A DNA stretch of 64,000 nucleotides from Pachyseris speciosa (taxonomy: Eukaryota; Cnidaria; Anthozoa; Scleractinia; Pachyseridae): contig JAEMWC010000054.1 in the NCBI GenBank assembly GCA_016490735.1, positions 310,001 to 374,000 on the forward strand, read 5' to 3'. Position 1 is the stretch's first letter. The number at the start of each line of letters is the position of its first letter. This document shows positions 60,701-64,000 of this stretch, piece after piece. The position numbers and the translations under genes are program-made. The notes under the pieces are model-generated. The model ran no database searches, had not been told where the DNA came from, and worked only from the letters and a program-made list of their open reading frames with translations.

Positions 60701-62136
60701 AGTTGAGCAAAAAATCAAACAAGCGGACGAAATCAAGGCAAAGTTACAGCAGCAGAAAGAAGAGCTGTTTGAGCCATCGTCTACCAAGCTAAAATCGTGG
60801 GCCAAGGAGCAGTTTGCTTACATTCAGGAAATGTTATCAGCCACTATCAGTCTCAAAAGCCAATAATTATTAGAAGCTGTCAGAGAAGACATCCAACAAA
60901 CTCATGAAGAGCTTGCAAAAAGGCACAAGTTCAGCTTTGCCAGTGCAGAAAGTAGACAGAAATGTAAACGTGCCCGCGATAATGCTGAAAAAGGCAAGAA
61001 AAAGAAAATCAAAGCACAAAAAGAAAGAAGGCAAGATGTACTCAGCAAGCTCTGTTGCAGCAAAGAAGTCATGATGGAAGTTGCAGATGTAAATGATGGA
61101 GGCGATATCAAGTTGAAGAGGGCATTGGAAGTTGGGGAAGCTAATTTACCTTTCCTTACCACGCTTAAGCCTCGCTCCCACTACAATGCCCTCTTGTTTC
61201 TTTACAAGAATGACTTTTTTGCTCCAAGCATGAAAGTGCATGTAGAGGAACAACTGCAATCGATGGAAGACAAAATAAAAAATTTCAAAGGATATTGTTC
61301 AGATTCTTCATCAGAGGATAATGACTGCAATGATTCTGAGGAAAATTAATGTTACTGACAGTTTTATTTTTTCACAACGACTATGACATTACAAAACTAC
61401 CAGGCGTTACAAAGATGTGAGAAGCCTGGTGTCTAGTAAATTTGCCAAGTGTGTTTTCTCAGTACGTCGGTTCGATCCTTTTGTATTTATACACACATTA
61501 AAAGACTATATATATCAGCTTTATTATAACGCTGAAGCTTGGATGTTCATGTTTAAATTTAGGTATCTATTCCTCAGTTTACTACCAAGTTACTAGTTTA
61601 CTACCGAGTTAAATTTGAAAGTATGCAAACATCATTTTTTGTTCTGAGAATTCATGATTTGCGCTTAGCGTTTTGTAAAGTTTGGGAAGTACGGTTCGTT
61701 ATAAATGTCATGTTTACAATATCAAAAAGTTTGTTTGATATAGGTAGCTGTAGTACAAGTATATTTAGCAGGATTAATACTTTGAAGTGACGAAGTGTCT
61801 TATTGTTATCATTAAAGCAATTTTTTTCAGAACCCGGTCATTCTGCTTTTTAAAATACTCATAGCCCGTCGTTTCGGGGACGAAATTTTTCAAGACCTGG
61901 TCACTTTTTATCTGACCCGGTCATCCCCATAAATAATGAACCGTCAATAAATGCTGAATTTTAGCAGTCTTTATGACTCGAGAGCCTAAGTTAAAGGTGC
62001 CTCTTCATATAGCCACCTTACAATAGACCTATGGTATAAAATTATTACAATAGCAGAAATATGAAGACAAAACTTACCAGGGATATGCTGAGAAGTTAAA
62101 ATACACAATCCCTAAACCATAAAGAAAAGCAGCATC
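28662..62136 (-). CDS. KDM6A: Lysine-specific histone demethylase UTX/KDM6A, 5'-partial, 28 coding exons
   Basis: The ortholog of UTX/KDM6A removes di- and trimethyl marks from histone H3 lysine 27 in the nucleus, using Fe(II) and 2-oxoglutarate, and in animals works with MLL3/4 complexes. Exons, 5' to 3' on the minus strand: 62136-62078, 53440-53320, 51859-51805, 51171-51043, 50426-50300, 48831-48733, 45600-45469, 44745-44708, 44219-44132, 43845-43767, 43624-42395, 41611-41506, 40730-40660, 39879-39809, 38966-38903, 37804-37731, 37626-37552, 36188-36140, 35609-35510, 34777-34663, 34346-34324, 33874-33753, 33146-33053, 32520-32430, 31509-31383, 29959-29846, 29356-29306, 28730-28662. Every junction has GT/AG and matching phase, giving 1190 residues and a stop. 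Order: TPRs, Gln/Ser-rich linker, JmjC, zinc-binding tail. The first exon begins inside the TPR array, so start codon and N-terminus lie upstream of base 64000. TPRs make it UTX-like rather than KDM6B-like. The exon near 35.5 kb could be off by one base at one end. Confidence 0.96.
30379..30676. mobile_element. TIR mini-element, copy 2 of 3
   Basis: Same family as 416-702 but lying in the opposite orientation: TTAGAGCGCTTTTCAATTGA start and AATTGAAAACCGCTCTAA end. It lies in the KDM6A intron between 31383 and 29959. Confidence 0.8.
30690..30970. mobile_element. TIR mini-element, copy 3 of 3, adjacent to copy 2
   Basis: Starts TTAGAGTGGTATTCAATCGA and ends ACTCAATTGAAATGCGCTCT. It begins only about 14 bp after copy 2 and lies in the same orientation as copy 1. 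Confidence 0.75.
31976..32334. mobile_element. ~360 bp foldback element in a KDM6A intron
   Basis: The arms TGCACATGACATCGGCTTCC (continuing to GGGTCGACCCC and CCAGGGAGAT) are inverted at 32282-32334. The interior holds a long C tract broken by A (about 32205-32247). Confidence 0.8.
32430..36188 (-). CDS. KDM6A: KDM6A exons encoding the JmjC catalytic domain
   Basis: Seven exons encode the core of the JmjC fold. The Fe(II)-binding triad is intact: the HQE of GHQENNNF at about residues 924-926 of the visible protein, and the distal His of GVVHWVQ at about 1004. [19 protein letters not shown] and [15 protein letters not shown] match the conserved UTX catalytic region, and [14 protein letters not shown] follows as in the family. 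All residues expected for an active demethylase are seen, so the protein should be catalytically competent. Exon 34346-34324 is only 23 bp (NNVNFLT). Confidence 0.95.
35769..35862. mobile_element. 94-bp palindromic TTAA-flanked mini-element
   Basis: CCCTTTCACTGCCAAG at the left is inverted at the right as CTTGGCAGTGAAAGGG, with TTAA on both sides. It lies in a KDM6A intron. Confidence 0.7.
36515..37403. mobile_element. ~890 bp TA-flanked TIR element in a KDM6A intron
   Basis: The ends CCGTATTTTCCCGTGTATAA (then GTCGACC) are inverted at 37370-37403 and flanked by TA. The GTGTATAAGTCGACC unit is repeated just inside each end. A plus-strand open stretch inside has no recognisable motif. Confidence 0.8.
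38521..38873. mobile_element. Foldback TTAA-flanked mini-element in a KDM6A intron
   Basis: The left arm GTGCATCTAACCCCAAAATA is inverted at the right end as GGGGTTAGGTGTAC, with TTAA outside both. The inner arms also pair (TGCACCTGC, CATATTGCGCC, GCATGGGTCTATTCCTTAC). A related end sequence occurs at about 25153-25230. Confidence 0.7.
39929..39992. repeat. (TTTA)n followed by (TTCA)n
   Basis: Back-to-back tetranucleotide runs in a KDM6A intron; possibly the tail of an inserted retroelement whose body follows (40000-40300). Confidence 0.85.
41795..42012. repeat. (CAT)n / (CAACAT)n microsatellite
   Basis: Over 200 bp of ATC/AAC/ACC trinucleotides in the KDM6A intron between 42395 and 41611. 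It yields spurious His-rich or Met-rich frames on both strands. Confidence 0.95.
42284..42321. repeat. Poly(T)-poly(G) tract
   Basis: About 20 T followed by about 18 G. It is prone to sequencing error. Confidence 0.9.
42395..43624 (-). CDS. KDM6A: KDM6A large linker exon (Gln-rich, Ser/Thr/Pro-rich)
   Basis: This single 1230-bp exon (410 codons) encodes the low-complexity linker between the TPR array and the JmjC half. It opens with a glutamine-rich run following [14 protein letters not shown] and then becomes rich in Ser, Thr, Pro and Asn, with little predicted fold. It ends in a segment matching vertebrate UTX just before the next exon ([21 protein letters not shown] joined to [12 protein letters not shown] in the exon at 41.6 kb). 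The acceptor is TTTACAG at 43625-43631 and the donor follows TAT at 42395. The open frame extends into both introns, so its raw length overstates the exon. Confidence 0.93.
44708..62136 (-). CDS. KDM6A: KDM6A exons encoding the TPR array
   Basis: Eight exons encode about 253 residues of tetratricopeptide repeats, helix-turn-helix pairs that bind partner proteins. Recognisable family landmarks, in order, are [83 protein letters not shown] and [15 protein letters not shown], each near-identical to vertebrate UTX. The exon at 62136-62078 ends TG and the exon at 53440 begins G GCG, so they join to give YPW-AIK with no missing sequence. That shows the 8.6 kb intron between them contains only inserted DNA. 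A short open stretch at 54165-54290 inside that intron cannot be a UTX exon because its phase would create a stop. Confidence 0.95.
45749..45782 (-). ncRNA. Degenerate hammerhead-ribozyme-like motif of a Penelope-type element
   Basis: The minus strand reads GACGAAGGGCTAACGCTCGA then AACGTCAGC. That gives a CUGANGA-like box (here with C for U), a stem-II hairpin (GGGCTAACGCTC), the GAAA box and the GUC cleavage triplet. Hammerheads of this form are known in Penelope-like retroelements of invertebrates. The flanks (45690-45910) fit the untranslated repeat of such an element; no reverse transcriptase is nearby. Confidence 0.6.
46429..48249. mobile_element. 1.8 kb TTAA-flanked element (piggyBac/Kolobok-like ends)
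   Basis: The ends GGGCCCATTAAAGTATC and the inverse GATACTTCAATGGGCCC are flanked by TTAA on both sides (46425-46428 and 48250-48253). TTAA target duplication is characteristic of piggyBac and Kolobok elements. Minus-strand open stretches inside ([20 protein letters not shown] at about 47548 downward, and 47194-46931) look like remnants of one element gene. No catalytic motif is seen. Confidence 0.8.
49576..49618. repeat. (GGGGGT)n array with G-quadruplex potential
   Basis: Seven consecutive [13 protein letters not shown] units lie in a KDM6A intron. On the minus, transcribed strand this is a C-rich tract. Confidence 0.9.
51598..51645. repeat. Interstitial (CCTAAA)n array
   Basis: About seven perfect copies of CCTAAA, preceded by AAAAA. 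It resembles but differs from the animal telomere unit (CCCTAA). Confidence 0.9.
52213..52362. mobile_element. ~150 bp foldback element
   Basis: AGGTCAAATTTGATTTTAGG and GTTGAATCTCAATTC at the left are inverted at the right (GAATTGAGATTCAAC, AAATCAAAATTAACCTTGAC). It lies in a KDM6A intron. Confidence 0.7.
52410..53230. repeat. Probable interspersed repeat with a decayed frame
   Basis: A 110-codon minus-strand frame (53192-52860; [20 protein letters not shown]) and repeated AGGCACGC motifs at both sides suggest a repeat, not a host exon, because adjacent KDM6A exons join without it. The class is unknown. Confidence 0.35.
54165..54302 (-). other. Short open frame of unknown meaning (46 codons)
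   Basis: ATG to TAG on the minus strand encodes a small charged peptide ([20 protein letters not shown] then [17 protein letters not shown]). It has a pyrimidine-AG before it and a GT after AAG, so it imitates an exon. Its phase excludes it from KDM6A. It lies inside the 8.4 kb element and may be a remnant of an element gene. Confidence 0.25.
54618..59865 (-). pseudogene. Large broken transposon protein gene: possible DDE/integrase-like core plus SAP-like motif
   Basis: Successive minus-strand segments form one decayed gene. 59865-59110 holds [16 protein letters not shown] through [18 protein letters not shown] follows, then about 55 further codons in frame, frameshifts, and segments 58593-58222, 58216-57725, 57660-57490, 57583-57335, 57330-57170, about 57041-56690, 55130-54935 and 54911-54618. 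Three landmarks resemble an RNase-H-fold D-D-E arrangement: [16 protein letters not shown] (about 58205), [13 protein letters not shown] (about 57450, like the integrase DNGP motif) and [16 protein letters not shown] (about 57300, like NG..ER.N). A Cys-rich stretch ([14 protein letters not shown]) follows. Near the end [13 protein letters not shown] and KLNKIRKI fit a SAP DNA-binding motif, and the C-terminus is strongly acidic. The triad is an inference from motif shape. Several stops and frameshifts, and the insertion at 55176-56680, show the copy is dead. Confidence 0.6.
55176..56680. mobile_element. 1.5 kb TA-flanked element with 31-bp perfect TIRs, inserted in the nested element
   Basis: The ends CAGTACCGTTTAAAGG (31 bp identical, inverted) start at 55176 and finish at 56680, with TA on both sides (55174-55175 and 56681-56682), as in Tc1/mariner-type insertions. 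Just inside each end are many overlapping copies of CTCGATTCTCGACTCGATCC-type units in both orientations. A segment near 55560-55625 is duplicated near 55940-56000. No transposase is seen, so it is non-autonomous. Confidence 0.85.
60033..61349 (+). pseudogene. SAM-domain protein gene of the nested element, two in-frame stops
   Basis: One reading frame of 439 codons is open except for TAG at 60246-60248 and TAA at 60864-60866; no frameshift is needed. Residues about 22-72 are a SAM domain ([44 protein letters not shown]), a fold used for protein or RNA contacts. Next come a region with [17 protein letters not shown], a long charged coiled-coil-like stretch, a Lys/Arg-rich segment ([20 protein letters not shown]) like a nuclear signal, a conserved-looking block ([19 protein letters not shown]) and an acidic Ser-rich tail. 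No ATG starts the frame (position 60033 is GTG), so the true start may be in a short upstream exon. It is divergent from the large broken gene and presumably encodes an accessory protein of the element. Confidence 0.6.
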
Positions 62137-62168
62137 CTGGGAACAAACAAAATAGAATTCACTCAAAC

Positions 62169-62380
62169 TTGAGGATGTTCACACCCATTGCTACTGTGCA
62201 TTTTTTTGCGCATATCACGCACACGTTATACGTTTTGTAAAAAGCCCATGAAACATCAACAAAGCATGCCCTCTAAAGGTGCAAACATTTTCCATAAGAA
62301 TGGAACGTGAAAGCGTGTGGCATCATGGGATAGCTGTGGACCCAGGTCTTCAATCGCTTTGAGAACTTTGCAGCGATTTC

Positions 62381-62416
<36 letters not shown>

Positions 62417-62522
62417 CCGTAGATCACTTCCTTTCCTGATTTTGCCCATTTAAACAAAAAACAAAAAAATTCTGTACGTGAGAAGTTACAAATATTTTGC
62501 CTTTTATGCTCTCGTGCGACCC

Positions 62523-62562
<40 letters not shown>

Positions 62563-62787
62563 TCTATTTCACCTCAGAAAAAGATATCAGCTGCAAAAGT
62601 TTATTTAGTTACATTAGTTATGTTAAATTGAGTATGTTTACCTGATCTAAATTTCACTAATGTAGCTTTCTTTATTGCTAACATTTGTAAGCTAAGAGCG
62701 TCTTAAAAATAATGCATGCTTCTAAAAATACACCTTATCTTGAAAACGAGCACGGTGACCCCCCAATTTTTTTTGTCGCTTTGGCAA

Positions 62788-62830
<43 letters not shown>

Positions 62831-62868
62831 CGTATGTGGGAACATTTTGGGTGCGAACATCCTTAAAA
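62169..62868. mobile_element. Probable ~700 bp element in the most upstream visible KDM6A intron
   Basis: TGAGGATGTTCACACCC (62171) is inverted near 62850 as GGGTGCGAACATCCTTAA. Direct repeats of GTGACCCCC followed by GTAGATCA occur at about 62400 and 62755. Confidence 0.45.
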
Positions 62869-64000
62869 AGTATTTCAAAACCTTTTGTGTACTGCAAGGT
62901 TAAGTTATAACTGAAATAAAGCTGGGCAGAAGTCATTTTGGCTGACGTTAGCAGGAAGTTCCACTTGCAATGGTCGAAGCTAAATTATGTAGGTTGCCAG
63001 ATAAAAGCATTTGGTCCACAATGCTAGAATTTTTTTAATATATTGAAGAGCAAGTTGTGACTATTACAAAGATAGAAATCTACTCAGTGATCACTGAGAG
63101 CCAAGATTGAGATGGTACACCCTGGGAAATGACACAAGTCTGTCAACAGCCAGGGCTCACTCTGTTCAAGAATGCACTCTGATTTCCCCATAACCAACTA
63201 CACAGCTTCATACAGGTAGGCAAACAATGTACAGTCAACCATATATAAAATATGGTAAAATTGCATAAATTTGCCTTTTTTCAGTTACTGGTACATCCAC
63301 AGGAAGATTGAAATGAATATTACAGGAGTTATAAAATAAAACAATGATGTTGAATATTCCTAACAGCATATTAGCAGGGAACACTTTCACTTTGCCTGAA
63401 TGTAAAATCTAAAATCTAACAGCAATATACTGCTATGAGAGAGCATTTACAAATATATGCTGTGCTTTGTAGTGACTTCAGTTTGTCTATCTTTTACAAA
63501 AAAAAAGATAAACTTGATTCAAACAGTCTACATAATATAGATACTGTTGTAAATAACAAGAATATTAAACTTTACAACTTGACCAATAAGCAAATTTGAT
63601 GAAACATAAATAATAAAAGATTCATCAATTACTTAAATAACAAACTCAAGGGTATCAAGAAAGACCACATGGAATCTTTTTAACCTGATCAAAACCAAAA
63701 CCTCATCCTCCAACCAACATAATAGAAATTCATATAGCACAGGACACAAAATTGTTATATATAAATATTAATCTTTTGAGTACTATCCACTGTTTAAATG
63801 TCAAAATAAATTTAATCCACAAATCAGACACTGCTTAATTTGAAATAATGGCCCGTGAATGCCAAAGGTATATGTATACATTTATATTATTTTTATCCCT
63901 CATAAAGCTGTCATTAAAATAAATTCAAGAAAAATGGAAAGATATTTGCTACATGCATACTGTAGCTGGGGTTACAAAGATCAGTGGAAGGAACCAAAAA
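62869..64000. other. KDM6A intron continuing out of the window
   Basis: I searched the minus strand for the next upstream TPR exon, expected to encode a stretch like GHFNLLL...ALSAYQRYY, and found none. The KDM6A start lies beyond base 64000. Confidence 0.6.

Larger units (their letters stand above)
53564..61944. mobile_element. ~8.4 kb TIR element nested in a KDM6A intron, two head-to-head genes
   Basis: The left end (53568 on: GACGGGTTCATTATTTATGG, then GGATGACCGGGTC) matches the reverse complement of the right end (61907-61944) over about 36 bp with few differences. A subterminal motif AAATTTTTCAARRCCTGGTCA occurs at both ends in the same orientation (about 53650 and 61885). The flanking KDM6A exons join perfectly without it. 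Inside are a broken minus-strand gene (59.9-54.6 kb) and a plus-strand SAM-domain gene (60.0-61.3 kb) separated by about 170 bp. A TAA on each side is a possible but weak target duplication. Confidence 0.75.

Noticed and set aside
60246..60866. Programmed stop-codon readthrough in the SAM gene
   Set aside because: The neighbouring gene is clearly dead, so ordinary nonsense mutation is simpler; no readthrough context is evident.
1..64000. tRNA and rRNA genes
   Set aside because: I looked for cloverleaf A/B-box patterns and conserved rRNA segments by eye and saw none, but a covariance-model search was not possible.

Overview
This is an intron-rich, A+T-rich, repeat-dense piece of animal nuclear DNA. 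The host genes, the spliced multi-exon structure and the repeat types (many palindromic mini-transposons, a Penelope-type hammerhead-like motif, LINE remnants, a ~170 bp satellite) fit a cnidarian, most likely an anthozoan such as a stony coral. That assignment is an inference; no marker gene proves it. Open reading frames alone are misleading here, because most real coding sequence is in short exons that were read from splice sites and phases.

Region by region. (1) 1-3.2 kb: no gene; a TIR mini-element, a degenerate ~110 bp direct-repeat tract and a 154 bp TA-flanked mini-element. (2) 3.26-12.32 kb: a block bounded by a 23-bp inverted terminal match. It holds three small uncharacterised genes: a two-exon minus-strand gene (6.8-5.9 kb), a helical plus-strand gene (7.2-9.0 kb) and a larger minus-strand transposon-type gene (12.2-9.7 kb). 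The last two carry frameshifts. (3) 13.5-17.7 kb: a tandem ~170 bp satellite split by a 1.6 kb insertion. (4) 18.2-18.9 kb: a palindromic mini-transposon split by the 3' end of a LINE. (5) 24.2-19.2 kb, minus: a complete seven-exon gene for a 483-residue type I membrane protein (signal peptide, Ig domain, Ser/Thr stalk, second Ig domain, fibronectin-III-like segment, membrane helix, short tail). (6) 62.1-28.7 kb, minus: the ortholog of the histone H3K27 demethylase UTX/KDM6A. Twenty-eight coding exons are resolved, all phase-consistent, running from inside the TPR array to the stop codon; the 5' end lies beyond the window. A long probable 3' UTR reaches about 25.9 kb.

The most unusual object is in one KDM6A intron (53.44-62.08 kb): an ~8.4 kb element with inverted termini and two head-to-head genes. 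One (minus) is a broken, very large protein with a possible DDE/integrase-like D-D-E arrangement, a SAP-like motif and an acidic tail. The other (plus) is a SAM-domain protein interrupted by two in-frame stop codons. A 1.5 kb TA-flanked element has inserted into the first gene. I do not recognise this element family.

Other introns contain TTAA-flanked elements, foldback elements, microsatellites and a degenerate hammerhead-ribozyme-like motif. Single-base coordinates of exon ends were read by eye and could be off by one in places.
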